A stretch of 64,000 bases of DNA from Treponema sp. (GTDB lineage: Bacteria; Spirochaetota; Spirochaetia; Treponematales; Treponemataceae): the NCBI GenBank assembly GCA_017619795.1, contig JAFZRP010000114.1, forward strand, positions 96,358 to 160,357. Reading direction: 5' to 3'. Shown here in pieces: positions 33,701 to 34,798 of this stretch (positions are counted from its first letter, which is position 1; each line of letters starts with the position of its first letter). A program made the translations under genes and the position numbers. The notes under the pieces were generated by a model. It was not told the DNA's origin, ran no database searches, and worked only from the letters and a program-made list of their open reading frames with translations.

Positions 33701-34307
33701 TCATATTGTAGCAGACAAGAATAATCACTTACATATTGCTGCATACGCTGGTAACGGAGATGTAATGTATTCTTATCTTGAAAGCTACTCAAGTCTTGAT
33801 GCACAAGGAAGTGTCGCTCCTACTTGTATAGTTGATGCTTCTGGTACAGTTGGTGAACATTTGACTCTTGATGTTGCAGTAAATAATTCTACAGGTCATA
33901 GCATACCTTATATTGGATACTTCACAGCTTCAACAAAGAAACCAAAGTTTGCTTATCTTGTAGATAAAGCTACAGGCTTTGATCAGACAGCTGCCGGTGT
34001 TGATGACGATGAACGCTTTACAGGAGCTTGGGAAGTAACAGTAGTTCCATCTCCAAACCGTATGACTACAAACCGCGAGGACAAAGTAAATATTGGTGTA
34101 TGGAAGAATGCTGGTGTTTTGAAAGATTCCAAGGTTAATAATGCAGTTCAGAATAGTTCTAACTATAATTATTTGAATGGTTATGATTCAACAAACTACA
34201 GTAAGACATTCGGAAACGGAACTTCAAATGCTGTCCTTGGTTATCAAATTACTACAGCAACAGGTTCTTGTCTTGAAACTGCCCAAATAAGAGAGCGCAA
34301 AGACTAG
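3747..34307 (+). CDS. Giant 10,186-aa Ig-like-repeat lipoprotein
   Basis: One uninterrupted 30.56-kb frame. The N-terminus is a lipoprotein signal: Lys-rich start, hydrophobic core, then lipobox L-A-S-Cys21, predicting export and lipid anchoring. An irregular region (about aa 100-620) follows. From there to about aa 9,490 the chain consists of Ig-like modules of roughly 90-130 aa (bacterial Ig-like, Big_3-type). Each opens with 'D.TAP.(I/V).(I/V)..P', has a central '(F/I).(L/F)SGTASD..G(I/V)', a conserved Trp before the middle strands, and closes with 'G.Y...V.A.DKAGN.S'. I estimate 70-90 modules. From about aa 9,494 (base 32,226) the sequence changes to an IPT/TIG-like segment and then propeller-like strands such as 'HIVADKNNHLHIAAY' and 'GFHIDDLGYTYSVV'. 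The protein is Thr/Ala/Asp/Asn-rich and Cys-poor. Such proteins usually act as adhesins or cell-surface stalks; the role here is inferred. Its own terminator follows. Confidence 0.9.
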   Translation: MKKGKLFAVLTTVFSLFLASCEVEIGLGEAVDTEPPSLTVYEATANPADPNYKPVPKAGDVVRGYFMLAGQATDDKEIKSLTISFANLSDTSGEAITFNTMPDKLTGEWAVIIDPAQEIANAEKAAKESDEEVVVPVLPDGMKAETKPIPDGEYQVTFTVVDDVKHQTIVTRQFRIDNTPPVIVIDRPSSRDDAEENAIDSYGQSFTLEGQSADDNDVSLIEVKVYNTDDPNALYTPNTITLTNVPSRINMDIATYVEGEEGADSDYAKIYGSNEKEGSKNFYFELTAYDSAIRYPVDGSAPTADDQKGNKTNKYYLYEDISTIFADYSIKITDVYHMFNGTYTPSSKAITESDREQVVEDVMRYLKKEEIGKGIFSLNPENSPTLSVTGRSQLEKIEVKKDEEIYFGEEEDIDKDYSDEEKEAIKKRLDDTKLTNGSSITIEVSPGLDSIALLTEKDCETYIKNGADYLEDPVANRDNARYVKYLTENYAHQDEVTGEYTSIYQFRPYFVECDKDGNLIDAEGNIINNNPEKEIRIYPLQTESSDKANYLDSSIQKSGSNYKFKIELLKSDGLQYRHNYRICVEGRDRSGNTIMDTGTGYGFRFASNGTAPSIKVASPAESISRVKLGDGILFEGTVTVEDGTPVLTILRQGEDDEEEVEIWRKTFDESDGKLVKNEKDEEYFEFEYSQYIPNTYFSQAKSQQYRLILRATNGRATEDEKTVLYDVDGPEISISEIKPVVELNGKNNINKKFSVKGSITDKFDSVNFANWTLTTKPDATGKSETIDSSKEDIKTATFTFEVDTGEYDKIDAILTINAYDKAGNKTTETFDYYIDQSTDIPTIQPNDPDTLTFSYKSKQALVDANNAITEDSEETRKNFYTGNSQVIMKFTDDDGINTITVSATVDGQSQAATSSTVQAKNATEYTYAYKAPESEGYYRIDVTVMDKENTKKEEYFYILVSGETPSLKLTTSPEYITTNTEGLAPNAKTAFTIIGVNSGSAPFKKVIRYEDGEDEDAGTELAVAKFTESAEGKNDAADKKRWVDTYVPASSEPTGKIKYVLYDAYGITAEETFNYKVDSVRPVAVITSCLDKDTSGNGTFRFVGTAFDKVDGSTNKEAEDGSGVAKVQIRIDNYDEEAGDEIAADWASIAGAGNNSTGWIDASGTDNWNALIAFSDYPKVFGKEGQKVLYVRVEDAVGNYNAMLSKVFIFDTADPNVSIDKYTGDEEKAITAVNGKKSFEISRSFSLDGTMFDKYGIDNITLEQTFGNKTVTIYGVDSNEEDDEGNWSWFVDNLPRDMDTPSSGQSTIESGKYTYKVTVTDKAGKTSSESVTVTVDTAAPTITIDKPLGNITNADGSVTKNFISGDSYMFQGTVRDNDEGTGVDKYFYYLTTEDAEPDATTTWISATSDVNWSFAKTIADGPNAATGYDLYEGEWKLYVKAVDKAGNESNIVSREFSIDKAVPVLTVNTLETSGTTYFNDANYNVTGTASDTHGIESVVIYNGSTPMTTIFSSEITNNSWSVPLQIDDNTNVTLTIIATDRAGRESDRITRSVYRDTQAPSLWITSDLSGLITDVSSGVRIQGSVNDGTGSGVTKVLYTIDGSDPTLTSPTATISEQTWTVNLTSANLPTEGMYTLKLKAVDKLGNITETPVTGTLAYDTAKPTITVKLNDGTERTVSNSNYTNPLIVKADTYAISGTFNDSGTNVTVSATLDCTDETANVNITQTPAAKSGTWSLVQKRKVGTDANITTIPDDIYEYTITAVDAAGEYTGSSARKESVKFKVIKDTVIPTVTINNIPDKEDTKGTSFTFTGTTSDAISGVAKVELTIADVADPTKTKTVTTSGTTSWSSRVAYNDTTWSTVFGTTAAPIQGTKRVTVKVTDGAGWENTATQIFIYDVADPTYTVNESGITEYMPEAGFYIAGTVSDSYKLKSLKLIEKKDGIATEASGENGYELLPANATTSANFSQHVPLGNNTTLTDGIYTYQLVLTDGADNEVRTKTYTSKVDLTPPTVAVTNPISDTGNTAKKNTNAINEANFRFSGTVSDPNTTEDTIHSIWYKILPIGAAAPTVNVSGVAALNPASWDGWTSANLGSSAWNATQAFKAKGATGDGIEEGNYKIYVYAIDKAGNVSAAGVREFDVDMTYPSLTDTSTVVKTKTGFTLSGTASDTFGLLAGTDAITISDETHTWSVSVNSNGEWTKDFVVGSSNSSAENYIADGKPTFTITAKDKAQKITTVTRTITVDTTAPVVSIGSFNEYKNVQSYVFSGTVVETNLQSAVAELFKDGATTPVQTRNLTPDAEGSWTWNVYNLTEGNYTLKVTATDVVDTVTTVNTAGDSSYKLVVDITKPTTSFVKPDGTTLYISDGTTTSTIANNGKYYSDTPYTISGDITEVNYDSSLITFSAKKNGVAVTAPTLSGIASKSWSFAGITSENAEYEYKLNLVDLAGNVTEYTITVVYDTVAPTAAVTEPAVDASGQDSLKGESFTFSGKAEDATAGILLERYLITQADYTDEQIKSNGGAANAEENGWIKATASNGTWARPKELISGTAPETGKLHEGKWYVYIYAKDILGHEVTDKRLFWIDQANPSITALSRGTLSGTTATYTNVTISGKATDANGVTGLVIRDIFVPTIPGETGVAEVTIPATELGTDGSFTHTYAITDLKDGIHEFSITATDTAGKTYNTSISVTTDKTDPNAPVLSGTPDKDDTKGSAFTFAGTASDATSGIAKVELTIADVEDSTKTKTVTTSGTTNWSSRVTFTDSTWTTVFGTSTAPIQGPKQVTIKATDGAGKTKETTTTFKYDVADPTLTVNESGIIEYMPSTGFTITGTVTDSYKLGSLKLIEKKDSDPTTASGENGYELLPATPTPAQEKEYSFTQRVPLNNVTPTDGVYSYQLILTDDAGHEVKSKTWTTMVDTTAPEIAVTNPVADTGNTAKKDTNAIDEANFRFAGTINEANSVHSVWYKILARTESEPSVPASGENALNAATWNGWTSGNAGSTNWNATQQFKAKGTTGDGIEEGNYKIYVCAVDKAGNVSTAATREFDVDMKTPDITDTSTVVKTKTGFTLSGTASDTFGLLAGTNAVTISDETKTWNVSVNDSGVWTKDFVVNNSSADNYIADGTKTFTFTAKDKAQKTTSITRTVIVDTTPPDVTIGTFNEYTSSENYVFRGTSKDDYLVSTVAELYKEGTATPVQTSNLTPDASGNWTWNVYNLAEGEYTLKVTAKDTVDTETTVDTAGDSNYIFVVDKTAPTAELALNSGTLYKADGTTTNTVSDGGTYYANASYTISGVITEDNYEANGTTAKVTLKENGSTKAFTTNADRNWSFAGTTTDGTYLYEITIVDKAGNQTSYNITVIFDTTDPVATVTAPAVDFSVSALNSIGGSKYTFSGQVTDANILINRYLITQDDYTEAQIKTNGSAGTGWTNATASNGTWSSVGSLIPGKTAQTGKIHEGKWYVYIYTKDVLGYEATTKRTFWADQDAPSITDLVRGTLTGTRATSGDVTISGKVTDVNGVTSLVIHDVLTPVTGGETGAADVTISTFEADGSWSKKYTAAELNEGVHKFTVTATDTVGKTSEDSVEVTVDKTDPAPELTTKPGKEDTKGSSFTFTGKASDRNGITNIKLTILDEDGNSKTVNASGTTEWSAKVTYTDEETSDDLDETANSWSQVFAEEGIKTVRVTATDGAGNTTTITDTFPFDKKDPVLNITDSTVLKYMPSEGFKITLNASDSYKLKQLRIKETHINGTETSTDSKNIDVTAKTYNTTDLKVPINNKSPSEGTYNYVFELEDDVGHEVKQEYTTIVDTSKPVVEITTPADNTVKTGINAVNEKNYKFTGKITEANQIDAVWYRIETANTSTVTIPSSGQSALNNDTATSTAPWYGWTKAEVSTTRDENNKFEWNAIQAFKEKGDTIGSGIEEGNWKIFVCSVDKAGNVSTADSKVFDVDMKDPTLNNVKADADEKCKLQNNVYYFNKTALTGSMYYTDSLGMASSPIKVEVDGTDVTGNTALGETTWSIPVGKFTAGTIQKVKITAQDSVGKTTSQEISVLYDNDAPTLTVTPIAAQIRTQSLNISGTAGDASGIGVDKVYYAIAPYGTTDVTPTTPATFSGMNWSASLGSAAIGEEGHKDLVVKVVDKLGNSTSQTLSFWYDALNPSSTLLLKAGDGTLYNAEGAAINEASGDTTLTNGVTYYAKAAYTISGVITESNYDASKVTLTAKKNGETVASPTLTKNGTGNTNWSFLGITSEDAKYEYTLSITDLAGNVTEYTITVVYDTTAPTMTITSPVAGSSIIAASTYARGTFTEAGIGIKRIEYTTKANPTESDWTAINSGNISATEWEQNLTLTNDSEVTLKVRATDKLNHIGEVQTVSFVYDKNPPVLTIANTATYAKESIILSGAASDTNALEKVEITESTLSEPITINFATHPKSSDWNHTFTVGQGNDLADGSHTILVKLYDVAGRTADGTYTVMVDTVRPVITDTETSPFPLPSVDETESGSYKFIGSATDATSGVGKVQLAFADPETNTANIREATGTGTWTYSLTFADEFSTSGNKTVWARAQDNAGNWSVWITKTFKYDTRAPNASISSNVATGTGNAAFTLSATATDDWDFETITLTQKKDDGEEKTITLPSGQTGNNRNWTITGLPRDPDNTNTTALASGKYVYTLKVKDNAGKENTAKTTVTIDIDGPTVEITAPNNISATNAVNGTSYVFRGTAKDNAGGVGLARYSYALIQKTGNTAPTVNDVTAWTDVTATTVSNEELNWNFNKELMSEGTTPEGDKLSEGQWFLFVKATDKSGNESASVVSKYMWIDQKNPTLNVGAVVAQTNEEFTLSGTASDTNKLTSVVITDSNASNPKGHWTVTPASGTNWNQTFKVGSTNNTDDGYLIDGTHTFTITATDIADKTTKETKTVIVDTNAPEIAVSTPANEARINTSAISETSFSFSGSINEASIGTGVQAVWYKILASDITAPTKPTGNATWSGEDWQSATAGNTLWSTSQAFKAEETEGTTLGEGNYKIYVYAVDNVGNVSNRAESRFDVDMTVPSVAITTAPTNAKGNFSISGTASDTFGLATGTAAITITGAKETINTNVTNGTWEQSFVVGSGNSTADNYIADGTKTITVTAKDKVGKTNYITRTILVDTSAPDVTVTPFSGWTKDQNPIFSGTVSDENLKSTTIALYKDGTAYTRNGNAVTKTVAPDSEGNWTWNTNYNLPDGEYTIVVTAIDEAGNIKEVNTSGTYSLTIDNTLPTSSLLKASGTLYNADGSTITAANATLTDGGKYYAKEAYTISGVIEEQNYDNTKVTLSSNGTIPAIVKTDKNWSFEGNTTNGTHTYTLRIEDKAGNVNTHSITVIYDTIAPAPAVTNPEPVESGTITLSSDKYIFSGLSNDDNILTSRYLITQENYTDAQILSNGSSGTGWNTTSSSNGSWATSEMTLVSGTSSTTGQLHEGTWYIYMYAKDILGHEGTSKATFWVDKNKPTVSISISDKATGENTARRTGFTLSGSAEDVNGIDSVTISDSLGASNTEVTYNASSKKWEKEYTISSLTDGFHKFTVTATDKAGQKKEADIEVTVDKEKPTIPQLLDSALPGKDDTKGSSFTFTGSASDATSGIQEIQLTISGNGYSRTVKASGTENWSAKVTYADTATTGDLDGTANSWSQIFATQGVKTVTVKAIDNAGNEQSTTAQTFTYDKADPTITVDTTTIKQFMSSDGLTLKVGIKDTYKLKSLVINETKVPTSGTTTTASETKLTDVSNETVNYNIKVPLNNATPVSGTYTYQFIVTDDVDHEVSSITYDIIVDLDPPTVEITTPAVDAKKGVNAISETSFRFDGKSSDANGIAAVYYLIDTSAPAAEDVPSPTSETVSLRATLIEDTWTDKGFTKANSTTSWNAYPSFKVKGVTGTAYEEKLGYNIYVYAVDNAGNVSNVTAREFDVDMSAPSLTVETTTNAKCIEKNSIFYFNGDNITGPLSYSDTLGMDSPAIKVKVGMSPVTAEITETTWSIPNTVFNADGIKDTIQTITFIATDTAGKTTESKISVYYDTTAPDITISSPTDGEFFTGKQGETTLSLTAQGGVDEAGIGLMASGFKYTTKDENKDGIPDNDAVWQSFSSYAGGSYWTQELSYDTEGSVTLFIKATDRLGNESDIKKTTFSYDRDVPQLAKTSNKLNTYYKTDESFIIEGTAYDTNELKEIQIIDTYGSNKVTYSTNNTNEITISKALNLATETAPVTWSKTFAANDLTDGQHEITVVVIDDVNRKNELAATAKETFTVDKVKPTIASITVPDAKETQSSAFLFQGTASDATSGIKEVEVLFMDNDSTNESSIIKMSGTTSWYKSITFTDVTNGVFTASGNKTIKARAIDNAGNIGEWSTESIVYDKRSPTVELTSYKVATNDASPYSYGDPIEQTSDFAVSKVFKMFGSVSDDWGFDGTSSISITQKKDDGSTISISGITYNSADGTWSIGDLPRKPSDPTVTLCDSGNYTYSISVTDLAGKETTKDIIVGIDITPPVITFTKPTEDQAKENYRSGNMDNFTGTVNDTGTGAVGLASYSYAFAKYGDTPSAWTTVSSTGGNWNISRNFVSGTTPDLANGKLCEGYWTLHFKAVDKAGNESADNTVSFYIDLNAPELTTAITTNGNCISSGNTYYFSGDLSGTITKNEDTYGETPTVTYWIDGTDVTTSVVKNGTSWTIPASLFYKDIDTGDGKTHTNDGKYQTLKIVSTDFVGKETENTYSTYRDEKAPELTITKPSQNGNFDTSKVNAVVSITENGVGIQGKSTSPAVNSKLEYRFKNSANWGDWIPTEYVNGTTFQQALDLGTTQGEMNLQFRVEDKLGNSTQTEVLTFYYDKDDPVIVETDEVARYVNGAFTLTGTAYDTYKLKYIEVKDTTDGNKVYRSDSATNTQITYTGNIEDAVSATTATTWTLTFTEADWAGFTEGNHVFKITAYDVSGRSAEAPNKNIWIDKHAPVVTSSVVPTTAQTQGSSFRFSGAAKDYNKNAGTTGSNSLDSGIKKIEVQITNSGVAAVNSTTATSTATGWIDATGQEDWSAVVAYDDYKHETGTQGVYTGVFAKEGEKTLHVRATDESGLVSEVSTKNFVYDKAAPTLAVSTYTPEGGSALAISSDNDPIFNVNGNFALSGTSSDTNGVKDIKIYQKIGTGGEVLLQTLSGNQTASWSITGLPRSATSTSTTLIGNDLASGTYTYRVVVTDNAGVTGIPESTAKTVSKTVKATIDKTAPTIAITNPVNENANTGLNAISVVSNRFAGTASDNHDGSTDVNAVWYKIIVRDGDVPAAPTASTTVDTSWTGLGFTKASNTTNWFFSQAMNEGTTASDSDHICEGRYRLVVYAVDNAGNVSTTPATQYFDVDMNAPDIETVVDGAALAESMTQTKTGAYTFKYKVTESYGLAADNPVVTMKKDNADFTGFTKSSADANDYVTVTIASQADGLYEYTISATDLVGKNYTVRRNILLDTTAPAIEVKSPDLSTWQNAASVKVNGSSEDASGTYAVWYSYGAASMPAVPSTNTKTDSSWTGWTKADGSTSWSFTVAGDETAGSAGKKLYVAAVDTNGKVTTGAQIISATVKVDITNPTLTESGIGAGTQYKNTAFTLSGTASDSGSGIASTNPVTITVGDSTYHPAVTAGAWLQEITPASDDEYTFTIKATDNAGRESTLSRTVVYDTEKPTVSTKTVDIAETDTRYHKINSTVWYSTSQIPVVIEGSDGDANGSGVSTIECSTDNTSWNLLSRSGSNYVGTISCTAQGENTIYIRVTDNAGNTKTPANDTLTVNVDTGAPTAFTLGTVQVGSGQAAALEGIKLVNGRETVTFTGTATDNTNGCGIASVVLTKIGNVTKNIAATGTGTYSITIPVEDMPSVTTPVNVIVTVTDNAGNSAEFTAFQLQKDNKYPEAKVGTVADADNDTAGIQVNGIITVSGTASDEHSLTAIALEYSTNGGTSWTAWNGAAKSGSTPYNWSYEINTRQAPFAGIDEADVMFRALATDEAGNTGNSGTTSQYAASNANTQTVTISQKTDRPVIRFTNLNLGTNPIWLKNTNTILGLISDDDGDVTSLKYKLAAAESWTALAPVSGSGYFAIEGIADGQSTFYFQVTDKAGKTFETDTAATPNALNEPVLTDGTNKIENGKVELTLKVDKTSPSVQNKQYQIYNTQATSDATYGKWGAWITENDVSTWTPGAWSSSLVTLGGRYTGLKIKLEAADQNAIASVTSTFGGSEVSFTCSETYNNAAYHPWATDEISIPDKDENNVPITEVRDLSVVITDGAGLTTTEAISVEIDNSAPVITIQDPSALIGTTETIRGNIATSAASESRDATLYYAVSRYDAVSDNVKPADSGKRMNGTTVLATEWTEIKGLTTTLNWYVHFDDQTTFDDHTERFAKYLTGNYLKITTDAEIANSTYSTPTDLYFWLKAVDSVGNTSTAAKKVKVDPQGDRPSVKLIYPANNENGEAPTLGGTIRLSGTATDNEQAKYVWVQIDKDNDGTFDATDLAFMNTKKGDSEEEATKRKYGYKLGQISTNTEKTLAEIEAVTSNYSDYGIMVEVQGSSWNTNVNNSLEYSPEKDPVTQLAGSTTIGFIIYATDDNKNKSLPVTQTIILDADNPVISDLKLVQYLKNGVACTDGSQTSGTIANEIEYSDGMDITGKWFLKGDVYDPSGIKKIWVNSVLIIEHAGDDYTGTGNNDGITLKHDNFQDNGNNYHFQIPIGNDSEGEVGTHSVSIKAIEGANTDGYVEKTFSVKYDNKAPVIIHSGNNVYLDEDIIDNNGFHTLGAIANEDDEGGVTQSGVERIAFYFTRDLEYNIKTLDETQYSGHGATTGENVVSVTHDLFDVMISCENKDSDDVSTGNTIIDYASAGSFASEIYTPGTMKTNYVYEDYLIWEKTTGTISGQAVTLSSVGKNVHVGGLVKIKGGIYKITGITGNTLTISGKPGDETSAKQVLCAIASVVDSTDRNGTTTSRTKGYGYGYYSNNSLDNDKDLLIETFSKQGQSWLWDAAIVSKNIPDGPVTVHIVAIDKAGNASEYKYNASVKNNAPRIAGMTIGTDENGNGSVEAGECDTSTYSNFYVNGKQGSQKVTRATFPEQTGTSPVSAIKAKGKVEITPEIIGGNGALTYTYDVFYRNAANDGWNTTADFSNSNPTNKALGTGGGANENVASLNPMTITVEDFVRTKNGNAYNETETEGNPVNTEVQIKDGSNHKFSFNIGDNTPARTAGGNSQSVTLDVIMNVALGDSEAAKNYIIPLYWKNEEISGVSILKTSLFNNSKDNGHIEIAKDWVFASGYTGTTGEYDNDPKVSGKIKLEGIAQDNTLLKEIKVQFGKSMGGLGTANTTIATYNDTGANAGTWTTTALTNNDIPSDTGWASEVQQATYGELVEAGIIDERPDGKEAGDKVPYASQQYGHVVHWILYLDTSKVDGVAATDVTVTASATDKGKPYWDGSEVKYGANGVAITGDTTNNGTNVPAANSGFVTKNGNTPTEGAHTGRYRMDVVPYIYKVETKLSKDKKTNWSVYNRTALGHYPVQSVVTNFDNNNSTTKLNTTTSEDVTLYGFNINDSSATIEGRTNAVNYTVNNNVDLRKITSDATAGTLKFNVANLATGKLKLTVNGLSILNNTNNNDSKGSISQPGTAYVNCYNRQPNGDNNNILTDDVEFDVWEFNDRAAVPINGLATGINMEVNQTTGMLNYAFANGGLYYSMGGNTNKSTAYNANNSYSSYYWAGDWDTFAGPCVGFHIDDLGYTYSVVSGGDTNSGGSVDKWDFYTSRWGYGLHSTAGTLNEGGSADFHALRLEEIGLKTGSAGLNYSLMKYRFLSPEFASTVNTTNNSTNLYLVYYDALCNQIRFRAGTFSGNATQTTGGFQDQYTGGNSSYYNITNCQVIAAEAGTFKIGNNANQTTTVAAIEGRAPGQYVDVAVVKNASSKDVVCVVWYDQNDNCCKFSYIVDPITDWNSATANKKLAGNATARGWSTPKTLFAEGGEYCHIVADKNNHLHIAAYAGNGDVMYSYLESYSSLDAQGSVAPTCIVDASGTVGEHLTLDVAVNNSTGHSIPYIGYFTASTKKPKFAYLVDKATGFDQTAAGVDDDERFTGAWEVTVVPSPNRMTTNREDKVNIGVWKNAGVLKDSKVNNAVQNSSNYNYLNGYDSTNYSKTFGNGTSNAVLGYQITTATGSCLETAQIRERKD
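9141..14543 (+). repeat. Two tandem copies of a ~2.7-kb higher-order module block (A1 9141-11861, A2 11862-14543)
   Basis: Both blocks start with a 'D/GK(E/D)DTKGS.FTF.GT.SDA.SG(I/V)AKVELTIADV' module. They then run through the same ordered modules: 'EYMP..GF.I.GTV(S/T)DSYKL', 'NTAKK.TNAI.EANFRF', 'TKTGFTLSGTASDTFGLLAGT', 'FNEY', 'YTISG.I', 'RYLITQ.DYT', and an 'ISGK.TD.NGVT' module. The A1 to A2 period is 2,721 nt (907 aa), and A2 to the next DTKGS module is 2,682 nt (894 aa). Differences are mostly synonymous or conservative, so the duplication is old enough to have drifted but was kept in frame. Confidence 0.85.
14544..23635 (+). repeat. Second-tier block repeats in the giant gene (14544-18210 matches 20523-23635; 18492-20522 matches 12492-14543)
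   Basis: From the third DTKGS module (14,544) the order diverges from blocks A1/A2. It runs to a 'KC..(Q/K)N..(Y/F)YFN ... SLGM/TLGM' module, then an 'ETESGS/ETQSSA...DATSG(V/I)' module, a 'DDW.F' module and a '(G)VGLA.YSYA' module. The same order recurs from the fourth DTKGS module at 20,523. Between them, 18,492-20,522 repeats the second half of block A2 (12,492-14,543), with 'WYKIL', 'SDTFGLA.GT', 'YYAKEAYTISGVI' and 'RYLITQENYT' in the same order. Blocks have therefore been copied as units, not only as single Ig-like modules. Confidence 0.75.
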
Positions 34308-34362
34308 TTATACATCAATCTCCACAACCTGTATACCCCACAGGATGTGGTAGCCTAGTTTA

Positions 34363-34410
34363 AAAAACAGAAAGCCCGAACTTCTTGTGAAGCTCGGGCT
34401 TTCTGTTTTT
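34363..34410 (+). terminator. Strong terminator after the giant gene
   Basis: A perfect 17-bp stem has arms AAAAACAGAAAGCCCGA and TCGGGCTTTCTGTTTTT. The intervening 14 nt can pair further (CTTC-TTGT-GAAG), giving a long hairpin with one mismatch and a T run. It starts 56 nt after the stop codon. Confidence 0.92.
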
Positions 34411-34612
34411 AGTGTATCCGTCAAATCTAGCCTTGTTTAGAGAAATCAATTCATTCACCAAGAAGATCAGACATATCTATTAATATAATGTTTGCTAACA
34501 ATTTTCTTTACATTATGAATATTTTAGGCGATAATATAACTAGATTGATAAAAATTTGACGATTAGTAATTTATATGATATATTTAAAAACATTGTTTTT
34601 ATGGGAGTATAT
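34411..34612 (+). promoter_or_regulatory. Promoter and leader of the cysteine-protease-like cassette
   Basis: The gene-free stretch 34308-34612 holds the giant-gene terminator and then this AT-rich leader. TTGACG (34556-34561) and TATATT (34579-34584) are 17 bp apart, a good sigma-70-type promoter. It would start transcription near 34591 and leave a short leader carrying GGGAG (34603-34607), 5 nt before the ATG at 34613. Nothing else is visible in the stretch. Confidence 0.6.
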
Positions 34613-34798
34613 ATGGAAAGGAAAACTGTTTTTGATTCTGTGAGAGAATCTGTAAATAAGTGTATCTCTTCCCCAATAAAATTGGAAACAGTAAAAGAAC
34701 GAATAGAGTATTTACAAGAAGAAAGGAAAATTACTTCTGACTTGGAAAAATTATACACTTTAAACTCAAAACAATTATTAAAACAGTTTTCTCTTTAA
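34613..34798 (+). CDS. Small hypothetical protein (61 aa), first gene of a two-gene cassette
   Basis: The start is chosen at the ATG 5 nt after a GGGAG ribosome-binding site; the frame extends further upstream, but those earlier codons lie across the promoter. The protein starts MERKTVFDSVRE and is a charged, apparently all-helical peptide rich in Lys, Glu and Leu, with no signal peptide or membrane segment and no family I recognise. Its stop codon directly abuts the ATG of the 691-aa gene, so translation is probably coupled. The size and position would fit an accessory, adaptor or antitoxin-like partner, but nothing in the sequence proves that. Confidence 0.6.
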   Translation: MERKTVFDSVRESVNKCISSPIKLETVKERIEYLQEERKITSDLEKLYTLNSKQLLKQFSL

